64,000 nt of DNA, taken from Clostridiales bacterium (GTDB lineage: Bacteria > Bacillota > Clostridia > Lachnospirales > Lachnospiraceae). The position numbers and the translations under genes are program-made. A model generated the notes under the pieces. The model worked only from the letters and a program-made list of their open reading frames with translations, was not told the origin of the DNA and did not search any database. The stretch spans positions 1-64,000 of the forward strand of contig JAJQEU010000051.1 of the NCBI GenBank assembly GCA_021201535.1, given 5' to 3'. The stretch's first letter is position 1. Every line of letters begins with the position of its first letter. Shown here in pieces: positions 40,092 to 49,578 of the stretch.

Positions 40092-41198
40092 TCATTCCCT
40101 GTCACTCTCCAGCACAACCGCATGCGCGATACCCGGTACGTTTTCTCCCTCGTTAAAACTGATTTTCGACAGAAGCGCTCCGGTCGGGACAAAAAGAATG
40201 CGTTTCAGTTTTCCGGAGCGGAGCATGGGCAGGAAATGAGCGCTCAGAGTCACCGCAGAGCAGCCGCAGCCGCTTCCGCCGGATCCGGTGCCCTGTTTTT
40301 CATTATCAAATATTTCCAGGCCGCAGTCCGTATGGTTGCCGGCAATATCAATATTCTTTTCCCTGAGCAGGTCGATGAGAATCTCCCGCCCGATCCCGCC
40401 AAGATCGCCGGTGATGATTTTGTCGTAATCGCCCGCCGATCTGCCGAAATCCTTCAGATGCGCTTCAATCACATCCTTGGCCGCAGGAGCCATCGCCGCT
40501 CCCATATTCATGGAGTCCCGCACGCCATAGTCCAGTATTTTTCCGGTGGTGACGCCGCTGATCTTTACACGGTATTCCCTGGTCCACTGTGTGCCTGCCG
40601 GTTCGCTCTGATCTTCCACGTATATTTTCTCCGGTGAATTTCGTCCGGTCAGCTCCTCCAGCTTTCTCTTCCCGGCAAGTAAAAAGGCCCCGCTGCCGGT
40701 GACCGTCCAGGTAGTCGATAAGGGTCTCTGATTGGCGTATTCCAGGGGAAAGCGAAACTGCTTCTCCGCGCTGGCAAAATGGCTGGATGTCACTGCCGCC
40801 GCCAGATCAGCGTATCCGGCGCTGACCGTCATGGCCGCCAGCGACAAAGCCAGACCCGCGGTGGAGCAGGCGCCGTACAGGCCAAACAGCGGAATGCCGA
40901 AGGACTGCAGGGCAAAAGAGGAGGCCACCGACTGGCCGAGCAGGTCGCCGGCAAACAGATAACGGATGTCCTCCGGACAGATTCCTGCCTTGTCGATCAC
41001 CAGCTCCATCGCCTTTTTCTGAAGCGCACTCTCCGCCGCCTCCCAGTTGTCACTGCCGAAGGTATCATCCTCCCCGATCACATCAAACAGCTTTCCCAGA
41101 GGTCCCTCACCCTCCTTCGTCCCCACGACGGAACTGCTGCTGACAATGTAAGGCGGATCCGAAAAGCGCAGACTCTGTTTTCCAATCTGTTCTGACAT
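40092..41198 (-). CDS. spoVAD: Stage V sporulation protein AD (thiolase-like)
   Basis: MSEQIGKQSLRFSDPPYIVSSSSVVGTKEGEGPLGKLFDVIGEDDTFGSDNWEAAESALQKKAMELVIDKAG...GSGGSGCGCSAVTLSAHFLP. Confidence 0.94.
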   Translation of the reverse strand: MSEQIGKQSLRFSDPPYIVSSSSVVGTKEGEGPLGKLFDVIGEDDTFGSDNWEAAESALQKKAMELVIDKAGICPEDIRYLFAGDLLGQSVASSFALQSFGIPLFGLYGACSTAGLALSLAAMTVSAGYADLAAAVTSSHFASAEKQFRFPLEYANQRPLSTTWTVTGSGAFLLAGKRKLEELTGRNSPEKIYVEDQSEPAGTQWTREYRVKISGVTTGKILDYGVRDSMNMGAAMAPAAKDVIEAHLKDFGRSAGDYDKIITGDLGGIGREILIDLLREKNIDIAGNHTDCGLEIFDNEKQGTGSGGSGCGCSAVTLSAHFLPMLRSGKLKRILFVPTGALLSKISFNEGENVPGIAHAVVLESDRE

Positions 41199-41322
41199 AC
41201 ATCTGATTCCTTTCCCGCGAAACGACTTTGCATCGTTATCACCTGAAAATAGTATGCCGAACAACAAAAAAAATATTCAGAGGCAACAGACTGACGATTC
41301 ATATTTCGTCATTTTTTGTCTG

Positions 41323-42315
41323 TCACCTCTGAACATCATCCGAACTGTACGTCAGGAGAAACATCTCCACAGCCAGCCGGTCATTCATCTGCCCCGTTTT
41401 CACATCCTCCTCCGCCTGCACACCGTCCCGGACTGCCCGGTGCAGCTCCTGACTGCTGAATTTACGCGCCTGTCCGATGTATTTGCGGACAGCAAACTCC
41501 GGCACTCCTGCCTTTGACGCCATAAATTTATAATCATATCCCTGACCCGCCAGCTCTTTCAAATGCATCAGCGTCTGAAACTGCCGCGTTATCAGAAAGA
41601 GAATGCGCATCGGAGGCTCTTTGAGCGCCAGCAGATCATTATACAGCTCCAGCGCCCGTCTCTGCTGCTTCCCGGCGATCGCATCCACCATCTCGAAAAT
41701 CCTGCCGGAAAGCGAATCCGTGCAGATCGCTTCCACATCCTGTTCCGTGATCACATCGCGGTCCATGGTATAGCAGAGGAGCTTTTCCAGTTCCCGGTCA
41801 ATCGTCTCCATATCGCTGCCGGTCTTTGTCAGAAACAGCTCCATGACCGGCCGGGTCACCCGTTTGTTTTCACTGTTCAGTCTCCCGAGAATCCACTGTG
41901 TCAGGACACTGTCCTTCTGCTGTTTGAACTCCGCGGCGTGCCCGTGTTTTTTCACCTGCTTATAGAGCTTGCTGCGGCGGTCTACCTCTGTTTCCGTAAA
42001 CACAAAATAGGTGGTCTCCGGAATCCCCTCCATATACGCCGCCAGCTCCTCGGGACTCTTTTTGAAAAAACCGCTCCCATCTATAAAAATGCTCCGGTGT
42101 TCTGCAAAAAAGGGCATCGTCTCAGCCAGATCGATCAGCTTCTTCGGATCAGCATCCTTCCCCTCAAAAAAAGAAGTATTCATGGTATCTTCCCCTGCAG
42201 ACAGGAGATCCTTCAGTTTGTTTTTATACTGCCGGACCAGATAAGCCTCCTCCCCGTAAAGGAGATAAACATGCTTCAGACAGCCGGTCCGGATATCTTC
42301 CATCAATGTTTTCAT
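41323..42315 (-). CDS. holA: DNA polymerase III delta subunit
   Basis: MKTLMEDIRTGCLKHVYLLYGEEAYLVRQYKNKLKDLL...FIDGSGFFKKSPEELAAYMEGIPETTYFVFTETEVDRRSKLYKQVKKHG. Confidence 0.93.
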   Translation of the reverse strand: MKTLMEDIRTGCLKHVYLLYGEEAYLVRQYKNKLKDLLSAGEDTMNTSFFEGKDADPKKLIDLAETMPFFAEHRSIFIDGSGFFKKSPEELAAYMEGIPETTYFVFTETEVDRRSKLYKQVKKHGHAAEFKQQKDSVLTQWILGRLNSENKRVTRPVMELFLTKTGSDMETIDRELEKLLCYTMDRDVITEQDVEAICTDSLSGRIFEMVDAIAGKQQRRALELYNDLLALKEPPMRILFLITRQFQTLMHLKELAGQGYDYKFMASKAGVPEFAVRKYIGQARKFSSQELHRAVRDGVQAEEDVKTGQMNDRLAVEMFLLTYSSDDVQR

Positions 42316-42459
42316 AAATCTGATTATACACGGAACAGCCGGCACTCTCAATACCTGATCCGAAAAAAATCACCGGAAGAATATTGCATAAAACCGAAAA
42401 TCGGTATAAGATACGTTACTGACATCGCAACCCGTTTTTATAAAAAATATGAAAGTATC

Positions 42460-43389
42460 ATGAACGAAAAGAAAAAACCACTGTTACAGCAAACCTGGAT
42501 GGTATGCCTCTGCGCCCTGATCTGCACCGCGCTCTGGGGCAGTGCCTTTCCCTGTGTGAAAACCGGATATGCTCTCTTTCAGATTGAATCCTCCGATTCA
42601 GCCTCACAGCTTTTATTTGCAGGGATCCGCTTCTTCGGAGCGGGGATTCTGGCGCTGCTGATCGGCAGCATCGGGCAAAGACAGATCTTAAGACCGCAAA
42701 AGAGCTCCCTTCACAGGATCGTGATCCTCAGTCTGTTCCAGACTGTGATTCAATATACCCTTTTTTACATCAGCCTGGCGCACACCACCGGTGTAAAAGG
42801 ATCCATCCTTCAGGGAACCGGCGTGCTGTTTTCCCTCCTGATCGTCTGCCTGCTGTTCCGCACCGAAAATCTGACCGCTGTGAAAACGATCGGCTGTGTC
42901 ATCGGTTTTGCCGGCATCGTCCTCGTCAATTTTAACGGCGGCATGAACATGGATTTTCACTTTATCGGGGAGGGATTTATGATCCTGTCCACACTGTCCG
43001 GTTCATTTTCCGCCGTCTTTCTGAAACAGTTTTCACAGGACGAGAATCCCGTCATGCTCAGCGGCTGTCAGTTTCTGCTGGGCGGCGCCATCCTCGCCGT
43101 CATCGGGTTCGCCTGCGGCGGGCGGCTGAACGGATTTTCTCCGTCCTCCGTCCTTCTGCTTCTCTATATGGCATTTATTTCCGCTGCAGCCTATTCTCTG
43201 TGGGGAATCCTGCTGAAACACAATCCCGTATCGCGGATCACGGTCTTCGGATTTACCATACAGATCTTCGGCGTGGTATTTTCCGCGCTGTTCCTGCGGG
43301 AAGGCGGCAGCCTCGGCGCTCAGACAATGGCCGCCCTGGCGCTGGTCTGCGTCGGAATCTATCTCGTGAACCGGAGGGGCTCCTCCTGA
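42460..43389 (+). CDS. DMT superfamily (EamA) transporter
   Basis: MNEKKKPLLQQTWMVCLCALICTALWGSAFPCVKTGYALF..., ten-TM EamA pattern; start at 42460, not the ORF-track 41563. Confidence 0.9.
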   Translation: MNEKKKPLLQQTWMVCLCALICTALWGSAFPCVKTGYALFQIESSDSASQLLFAGIRFFGAGILALLIGSIGQRQILRPQKSSLHRIVILSLFQTVIQYTLFYISLAHTTGVKGSILQGTGVLFSLLIVCLLFRTENLTAVKTIGCVIGFAGIVLVNFNGGMNMDFHFIGEGFMILSTLSGSFSAVFLKQFSQDENPVMLSGCQFLLGGAILAVIGFACGGRLNGFSPSSVLLLLYMAFISAAAYSLWGILLKHNPVSRITVFGFTIQIFGVVFSALFLREGGSLGAQTMAALALVCVGIYLVNRRGSS

Positions 43390-43410
43390 AGGAGGACGGA
43401 TTCTTTTCTG

Positions 43411-43446
43411 TGCGCTGCTATCGCTGCGCGCCAACATCTGTGAAAG
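43411..43446. repeat. Dispersed repeat family B, diverged copy
   Basis: TGCGCTGCTATCGCTGCGCGCCAACATCTGTGAAAG. Confidence 0.6.
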
Positions 43447-43585
43447 GCAATCGCTCCGCACTGCGATTCTCCACTCCGGTCAGCGCTGAACAGACCTCCC
43501 CCGACATCCGGCACCCCGCATTCGCCTGGTAAAAAGCAAAACTTTCTGTCATAAGTCAGACAAATCATACGCATACTATACCGGT

Positions 43586-44443
43586 ATGAAGAAAGAAAAA
43601 ATACAGGGATTTTTAAAAGACATTTTATCAGATGTCCTCGGCGGCCTGCTGATCGCCGCCGGGGTTTACAATTTTGCGTCCGAAGCACAGTTTCCTCTGC
43701 CGGGAGTCAGCGGCATCGCGCTGATTTTCTATCAGCTGCTCGGACTGCCGATCGGAAGCATGACAATCCTGCTGAACATTCCCGTCATTCTGTGTACGTT
43801 CCGCATCCTCGGCCGGCGTTTTTTTATCCGATCCGTCCGATCCATCCTGATCACCTCGTTCATCATGGATGTCGTCGCTCCGCTGCTGCCGGTTTACGAG
43901 TCCGACCGCCTGCTGGCGGCCCTGTGCTGCGGCGTTCTGTCCGGCGCCGGCTATGCGCTGATCTTCATGCGGGATTCCTCCACGGGCGGCATGGATTTTG
44001 TCACCATGGCCATCCGTGCAAAAAAACCGCATCTCTCCCTCGGTTCGATTATCTTTATTCTGGATCTCGCTGTCATTCTGCCGGGAGCCTGGCTGGTCTC
44101 ACGGGATATGGAAAGCCTTATTTACGGCATCCTGATCGCATGGCTCATCTCCGTCGTCACGGACAAACTGATGTACGGCATCAGTCAGGGCAAGGTCGCT
44201 CTGATCGTGACAGAGAAAAGCACCGACATCTGCCGGTGCATTGATGCGGCATTCGGCCGCGGCTCTACGATCTTAAAGGGGAAAGGCAGCTATACACGGA
44301 CTGACCGCGATGTCGTCATGTGTGCCTGTAGCAAAAAACAGATGTACGGCATCCGAAAACTGATCAAGCAGGTGGATCCGCAGTCATTTCTGGTCATCAT
44401 GGACTCCAGCGACGTCGTCGGGGAAGGGTTTCTGAAAGAGTAG
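43586..44443 (+). CDS. YitT family membrane protein (DUF2179 C-terminus)
   Basis: LGGLLIAAGVYNFASEAQFPLPGVSGIALIFYQLLGLPIGSMTILLNIPV...; C-terminal GRGSTILKGKGSYTRTDRDVVMCACSKKQMYGIRKLIKQVDPQSFLVIMDSSDVVGEGF. Confidence 0.92.
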   Translation: MKKEKIQGFLKDILSDVLGGLLIAAGVYNFASEAQFPLPGVSGIALIFYQLLGLPIGSMTILLNIPVILCTFRILGRRFFIRSVRSILITSFIMDVVAPLLPVYESDRLLAALCCGVLSGAGYALIFMRDSSTGGMDFVTMAIRAKKPHLSLGSIIFILDLAVILPGAWLVSRDMESLIYGILIAWLISVVTDKLMYGISQGKVALIVTEKSTDICRCIDAAFGRGSTILKGKGSYTRTDRDVVMCACSKKQMYGIRKLIKQVDPQSFLVIMDSSDVVGEGFLKE

Positions 44444-44483
44444 ACACTGGTTTTCCTCATACGCGCTCTGCGCGGGAAGTCAG

Positions 44484-45281
44484 TCAGGAACAGCGCACCA
44501 ACACTCCCGTCACCCTCAGACAATTCCCATCCACCACAAACTGTACATCGTACTGATCAAATGCCATACCATATACCCGGTTCGGATCCCGGTGATAGTG
44601 CGGTCTCGGATCCTGCTTCAGAACAGCGATGAGAGCCTGACGCTTCTGCGGCCGTATCTGATCCAGCAGACACTCCGGGAAATCCACTGCCAGCTCATCC
44701 GTCCGCAGCTGGTCGGAAAGTCCGCCCGGTTCATCCGCAAATGTGCCCTCTGCGTCCGCTGCAGCAGCGCGCATATACATAAAACCGGCCTGTGCAGCAG
44801 TCTGACCGGGCCATATATCTGAAAATCCGCCCCGTGCGCCCGCATGGCTGTCCGCATAGGGAAGATACGGCTTGATATCATAAATCGGCGTACCGTCTCT
44901 CATATCAATTCCGGACACTTTCAGAACCAGGCCGTCTGCTCCCTGTTCGATTGAATCCAGCCGTACCGAGGAGAGACCGATCGGATTCGGGCGAAAGGGG
45001 GAGCGGGTCGCAAAAACGCCCATCCGCCGGTTCCCGCCCAGGCGGGGCGGCCGCACCGTAGGACTCCAACCGGAGCGCTCCGTCTCCTGAAATCCCCACA
45101 ACAGCCAGATGTAATCATAACCCTCCAGACCGCGCAGCGCATCCGGATTCCGATACTCCGGTTCAAACACAATCGTCCCTCCGAGCTCCGGAACCAGGCC
45201 ACTCTGCCGTGGAATGCCGAACTTTTCAGGAAAATCCGTGTGAATGTACGCGATGATTTTCAGCGTGCCGGATCCGCTCAT
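44484..45281 (-). CDS. trmO: tRNA (N6-threonylcarbamoyladenosine37-N6)-methyltransferase, TrmO/TsaA family
   Basis: IIAYIHTDFPEKFGIPRQSGLVPELGGTIVFEPEYRNPDALRGLEGYDYIWLLWGF...GVFATRSPFRPNPIGLSSVRL. Confidence 0.94.
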   Translation of the reverse strand: MSGSGTLKIIAYIHTDFPEKFGIPRQSGLVPELGGTIVFEPEYRNPDALRGLEGYDYIWLLWGFQETERSGWSPTVRPPRLGGNRRMGVFATRSPFRPNPIGLSSVRLDSIEQGADGLVLKVSGIDMRDGTPIYDIKPYLPYADSHAGARGGFSDIWPGQTAAQAGFMYMRAAAADAEGTFADEPGGLSDQLRTDELAVDFPECLLDQIRPQKRQALIAVLKQDPRPHYHRDPNRVYGMAFDQYDVQFVVDGNCLRVTGVLVRCS

Positions 45282-45481
45282 GGTGAAACCTTCCGTCGAT
45301 CCAGCAGCTCCCGCATCGCATCCTCACTGACGCTCACCCACGCGTCCTCCTCATCGGCATTCAGCCCGAGATACTGCGCAAGCGTGCGCTCGTCGTCGCT
45401 GTATCCCCACTCCATCACGTAATCATCAATCGCCTCAAACTCAATCTCTCCGTTCAGATAGAGCTCTGCAAAACATTTCAT
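45278..45481 (-). CDS. Uncharacterised 67-aa protein overlapping trmO start
   Basis: MKCFAELYLNGEIEFEAIDDYVMEWGYSDDERTLAQYLGLNADEEDAWVSVSEDAMRELLDRRKVSP; 4-nt overlap with trmO. Confidence 0.7.
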   Translation of the reverse strand: MKCFAELYLNGEIEFEAIDDYVMEWGYSDDERTLAQYLGLNADEEDAWVSVSEDAMRELLDRRKVSP

Positions 45482-45734
45482 CCGATCTCCTCGTTCCCTG
45501 CGGTCAATGCCGCTGTTTCTGACATTTTTTGTCCGTCTGTCTTCTCATTCCCCGCGGCCGACGGTTCCATTTCCTGATATATGGTCTGCTATCGTCCCGG
45601 CACCTTAATCGCTGGATAACCGGGCCGGCAGTTCCATCTCCCGATGTATAGTCTGCCCGCCGGCAGCCTCAGTCCTCAGAGTGATCCCGCTTATGGTCCG
45701 GCCAGCTTCGCATTCTATCTGACCGCTGCCGATC

Positions 45735-45941
45735 TCAGTCCACCGGCCGTCGCGGTATAATGATTGCTGCCAGGATATAAACCCACAGGCCTATGCCGGC
45801 AAATATGATCATGATCGCCCATATCAGCCGCACAATGGTCGGATCTATTCCAAAAAAATCCGCCACACCGCCGCAGACACCGCAAAGCACACGGTTCTCA
45901 TCAGACTTATATAATCTCTTCTTCATTCTCATTTCCTCCAT
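45735..45941 (-). CDS. PspC domain protein
   Basis: KKRLYKSDENRVLCGVCGGVADFFGIDPTIVRLIWAIMIIFAGIGLWVYILAAIIIPRR. Confidence 0.93.
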   Translation of the reverse strand: MEEMRMKKRLYKSDENRVLCGVCGGVADFFGIDPTIVRLIWAIMIIFAGIGLWVYILAAIIIPRRPVD

Positions 45942-46297
45942 TCTCCATGATCAGACATTATATACACTCCTGTAACATACGACTTAAATCGTTTCCTATA
46001 TATTATCAAATTCTCCTGAATTACTCAATATCGAATTCCCGATAATCATGATTCAGAGACATTTTTCGTCCTGCTCACTCCCTGACCACGCAGGGTCTGC
46101 CCCAGCGAAGCAAGGGTACTTGCTGCGGGGTCAGGTTGAGTTGAAAACGTTATGGTGTCGGGCATCCGTCCCATCGCGAAGTGATTTTGCATGGCCGGAT
46201 GGCTGGATATTCACCGACCAAGCCGGTATAAGCAAGTAGGGCGATAGCCCGGATTGCAAATATTTAATCCGATTTAAAATATAATTTTTTACTGACA

Positions 46298-46620
46298 TAC
46301 GGACCAAAATGCCAATACTGCAAATAAATCCGTAGATTTCAGGAAAACATACGGACCAAAATACCAATACTGCAAATAAGTCCGTAGATTTTGGGAAAAC
46401 ATACGGACCAAAATACCAAAAAGATCAAAACAGTCCGTAGGCTGTTGAGAATGATACGGACGAACACAACAGAAAGAGCAAATCCGTCCGTATGCTATCG
46501 GGAATGATACGTACAAGCGGGTCAAAATAGCCCCAACAGCAGCGTCAGCACTGAGATTCGGTTCCCATGCGACCGAAAATAGCCCCGACAACAGAATCGG
46601 CCACTTGCAAGGAAACAAAT
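46298..46620. repeat. Degenerate ~52-bp periodic repeat array with internal TACGGAC...GTCCGTA inverted motifs
   Basis: TACGGAC at 46298, 46350, 46402, 46455; TACGTAC at 46508; then AAAATAGCCCC at 46524 and 46576 (52 nt apart). Units share CATACGGACCAAAATACCAATACTGCAAATAAGTCCGTAGATTT. Confidence 0.85.
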
Positions 46621-46865
46621 GCTCCCTGTCATATCTGTTTAAAGATTCTGAGCCAGAGGACTTCCCTTCGGCTTCCGACTAACAGCCACCACGCAGTGGC
46701 TTATATAAATGAATCGCTGACTTTTACTTTTTCTGACTTTTACTTTTTCTTGACTTTATTTTCATGAATGGCTAATATGATAGCGTGTGATCGGATGACA
46801 CTGTATCATCCGGATGGCATAAATACACAGTAGTAGAAAAAGAACAGAAAAAGAGGGTACGAATT

Positions 46866-47726
46866 ATGAAAAAATTACTTGCACTTGCACTCGCGGCAGG
46901 CATGGTCTTCTCCATGACCGCATGCGGAAGCACATCGGACACCGATTCTGACGCTTCTTCCGCCGGGACAGAAGAAAGCTCCGAATCCGCCGAAGCAGAG
47001 GAGACTTCCTCCGACAGCGACAGTGACCTGGCGTACATAACGGAAAAGGGCACGCTCGTAGTCGGCGTTACGGATTTCGAGCCGATGGACTACCTCGACG
47101 AGGACGGCAACTGGATCGGTTTTGACGCGGATATGGCGACCGCATTTGCGGAAAGCCTCGGCGTGAAGGTCGAGTTTGTCGAGATTGACTGGGACAATAA
47201 GATTCTTGAGCTGAACAACAAATCCATCGACTGCGTATGGAACGGCATGACGCTGACCGATGAGGTGACCAGCTCCATGGACTGCTCGAACGCTTACAGC
47301 AGCAACTCACAGGTTGTGGTTCTCTCCGCAGACGTTGCCGATCAGTATACCGACCTGGACAGCCTTGCAGATCTGACCTTCGCGGTGGAATCCGGCAGCG
47401 CAGGCGAGGCTGCCGCTGAGGACAACGGACTGAGCTACACTTCCGTCAGCTCTCAGGCCAGCGCACTGATGGAAATCGCCGCAGGCACGTCGGACGCCGC
47501 AATCATCGATCTTCTGATGGCAGAAGCCATGGTTGGCGAAGGTACCAGCTATGACAATCTTACCACCGGTCTCGTTCTGGTAGACGAAGAATACGGTGTG
47601 GGCTTCCGTCAGGGTTCTGATCTGGTCACTCTGTTAAATGAGTTCTTTGAGCAGAGCTATGACGACGGCACCATGACGGAGATCGCTGCAGAGTACGGCA
47701 TCGAAGACAGCATCATCGCTCAGTAA
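46866..47726 (+). CDS. Amino-acid ABC transporter substrate-binding lipoprotein
   Basis: MKKLLALALAAGMVFSMTACGS lipobox; LVVGVTDFEPMDYLDEDGNWIGFDADMATAFAESLGVKVEFVEIDWDNKILELNNKSIDCVWNGMT. Confidence 0.94.
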   Translation: MKKLLALALAAGMVFSMTACGSTSDTDSDASSAGTEESSESAEAEETSSDSDSDLAYITEKGTLVVGVTDFEPMDYLDEDGNWIGFDADMATAFAESLGVKVEFVEIDWDNKILELNNKSIDCVWNGMTLTDEVTSSMDCSNAYSSNSQVVVLSADVADQYTDLDSLADLTFAVESGSAGEAAAEDNGLSYTSVSSQASALMEIAAGTSDAAIIDLLMAEAMVGEGTSYDNLTTGLVLVDEEYGVGFRQGSDLVTLLNEFFEQSYDDGTMTEIAAEYGIEDSIIAQ

Positions 47727-47730
47727 CGTC

Positions 47731-47971
47731 GGGCAGGAGGCGGTGTTTACCTCATACCCGCCGCGCGGGACGCGTACGGAGCAGGTCGAGACAAGGAATT
47801 TCGCCTGTGCGCTTTTGCCTCATACCCGCCGCACGGGACGCGTGCCGCAACGCTGCGGCATGTACTGACGCTCGCCCGCCATCGGACAGGAGGCGCTTTG
47901 TCGACTCCTGCCCGCCGCGCGGGCTGCGTCCGGCTTCAGCCGGAAAACTCCTTATGCGGCCCTGCGCATTT
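47731..47971. repeat. Three tandem/diverged copies of dispersed repeat family C
   Basis: CTCATACCCGCCGCGCGGGACGCGT (about 47750), CTCATACCCGCCGCACGGGACGCGT (about 47819), CTCCTGCCCGCCGCGCGGGCTGCGT (about 47905). Confidence 0.8.
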
Positions 47972-48090
47972 ATCACAGAGAGTGACCGGATGTCCACTCT
48001 CTGTTTTTTATCATACGGGAAGTTTTATATCGGGAAGCGATATCCGGTCGTTTCCGATCATTCTGACTCTGTGACACAGGAGCTGCATAC

Positions 48091-48777
48091 ATGAATCAAT
48101 TTTTAGAACAGCTGCCGATCGTACTGCGATCTCTGAACGCAGGCTTTCTGCAGACCTTAAAACTGTTTGGCATCACATTAGCCGGAGCCATCCCGCTGGG
48201 ACTTGTCATCTCCTTCGGTTCCATGTCAGGGTTCCGCATTGTAAGCAGAATTGCCAAAACGATCGTCTGGATCGTCCGTGGAACGCCTCTGATGATCCAG
48301 CTCCTGATCATCTACTATTTTCCGGGACTGGTGCTGGGCAACGCCATCTGGGGCGGCGGAGAGACCGGCCGTTTCATGGCCGCTTCCGTGGCCTTTATCA
48401 TCAACTACGCCTGTTATTTTTCCGAAATCTACCGCGGCGGCATCCAGAGTGTTCCCGTCGGTCAGGAGGAAGCCGGGCTTGTCCTGGGCATGACGAAGCG
48501 GCAGATTTTCTTTAAAGTCACCCTGCTGCAGATGATCAAACACATCGTACCTCCCATGTCCAACGAAATCCTGACGCTGGTGAAGGATACCTCCCTCGCC
48601 CGCATCATCGCGCTCCAGGAAATTATCTGGGCCGGCCAGGCTTTCATGAAAGGATCCCAGGGCATCTCCGGCGTGATCTGGCCGCTGTTTTTCACGGCCG
48701 TTTATTATCTGATCTGCAACGGCATCCTGACCATTGTACTGGGACGTATTGAAAAGAAGCTGGAATTTTTCCGATAA
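48091..48777 (+). CDS. Amino-acid ABC transporter permease
   Basis: FLQTLKLFGITLAGAIPLGLVISFGSMSGFRIVSRIAKTIVWIVRGTPLMIQLLIIYYFPGL...EIYRGGIQSVPVGQEEAGLVLGMTKRQIFFKVTLLQMIK. Confidence 0.95.
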   Translation: MNQFLEQLPIVLRSLNAGFLQTLKLFGITLAGAIPLGLVISFGSMSGFRIVSRIAKTIVWIVRGTPLMIQLLIIYYFPGLVLGNAIWGGGETGRFMAASVAFIINYACYFSEIYRGGIQSVPVGQEEAGLVLGMTKRQIFFKVTLLQMIKHIVPPMSNEILTLVKDTSLARIIALQEIIWAGQAFMKGSQGISGVIWPLFFTAVYYLICNGILTIVLGRIEKKLEFFR

Positions 48778-48792
48778 CAGGAGGAGTGAGCA

Positions 48793-49578
48793 ATGCCAAT
48801 CTTAGAAGTAGAACATCTGAGCAAATCATTCGGGCAGACCGAGGTGCTGAAGGACATCAGCTTTTCTCTGGAGGAAAGTCAGGTTTTATCCATCATCGGA
48901 TCGTCCGGCAGCGGAAAGACGACGTTGCTCCGGTGCCTGAATTTTCTGGAAAAACCGAATCAGGGCATCATCCGTGTCAAGAGCCAGACCCTTTTTGACG
49001 GCGACGACGCGTCCACCAAAAAAGACTCCGAAATCCGCAAAAACCGTCTGCATTTCGGCCTGGTTTTTCAGTCCTTCAACCTGTTTCCCCAGTATACCGC
49101 TCTGGAAAATGTCATGCTGGCGAGAGAACTGCAGGCAAAAGAGCAGCCCGATTACAAAGCAAAGAAAAAAGAAATTCATCAGGAAATCGAGGCGCAGGCG
49201 AAAGGCCTTCTGGATCAGATGGGACTGTCCGACCGCATGACAAACTATCCCCATCAGCTCTCCGGCGGCCAGTGCCAGCGTGTTGCCATCGCGAGAGCGC
49301 TCGCGCTGCATCCGGATATCCTGTGCTTTGACGAGCCGACCTCCGCGTTGGATCCGGAGCTTACCGGCGAAGTGCTGCGGGTCATCCGGGAACTTGCCGA
49401 AAAGGAGACCACCATGATCATCGTCACCCATGAAATGTCCTTTGCGCGGGATGTGGCAAACCAGATCATCTTCATGGACGACGGTTATATTCTGGAACAG
49501 GGCGATCCCCGGCAGGTATTTGACCACCCGACGCAGGAACGCACCAGACAGTTCCTGTCACGCTTTCACCAACAGTGA
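48793..49578 (+). CDS. Amino-acid ABC transporter ATP-binding protein
   Basis: GSSGSGKTTLLRCLNFLEKPNQGII...LSGGQCQRVAIARALALHPDILCFDEPTSALDPELTGEVLRVIRELAEKETTMIIVTHEMSFARDVA. Confidence 0.96.
   Translation: MPILEVEHLSKSFGQTEVLKDISFSLEESQVLSIIGSSGSGKTTLLRCLNFLEKPNQGIIRVKSQTLFDGDDASTKKDSEIRKNRLHFGLVFQSFNLFPQYTALENVMLARELQAKEQPDYKAKKKEIHQEIEAQAKGLLDQMGLSDRMTNYPHQLSGGQCQRVAIARALALHPDILCFDEPTSALDPELTGEVLRVIRELAEKETTMIIVTHEMSFARDVANQIIFMDDGYILEQGDPRQVFDHPTQERTRQFLSRFHQQ

Noticed and set aside
41563-42459. Upstream extension of the DMT transporter ORF (608 aa total)
   Set aside because: This part is antisense to holA; the transporter itself starts with MNEKKKP at 42460.
46298-46514. CRISPR array
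   Set aside because: Regular period, but the whole unit is repeated and decays progressively; no constant repeat plus unique spacers and no cas genes.
46289-46618. 109-aa minus-strand ORF over the 52-bp repeats
   Set aside because: Repetitive peptide follows the DNA repeat; no RBS or domain; most likely non-coding.
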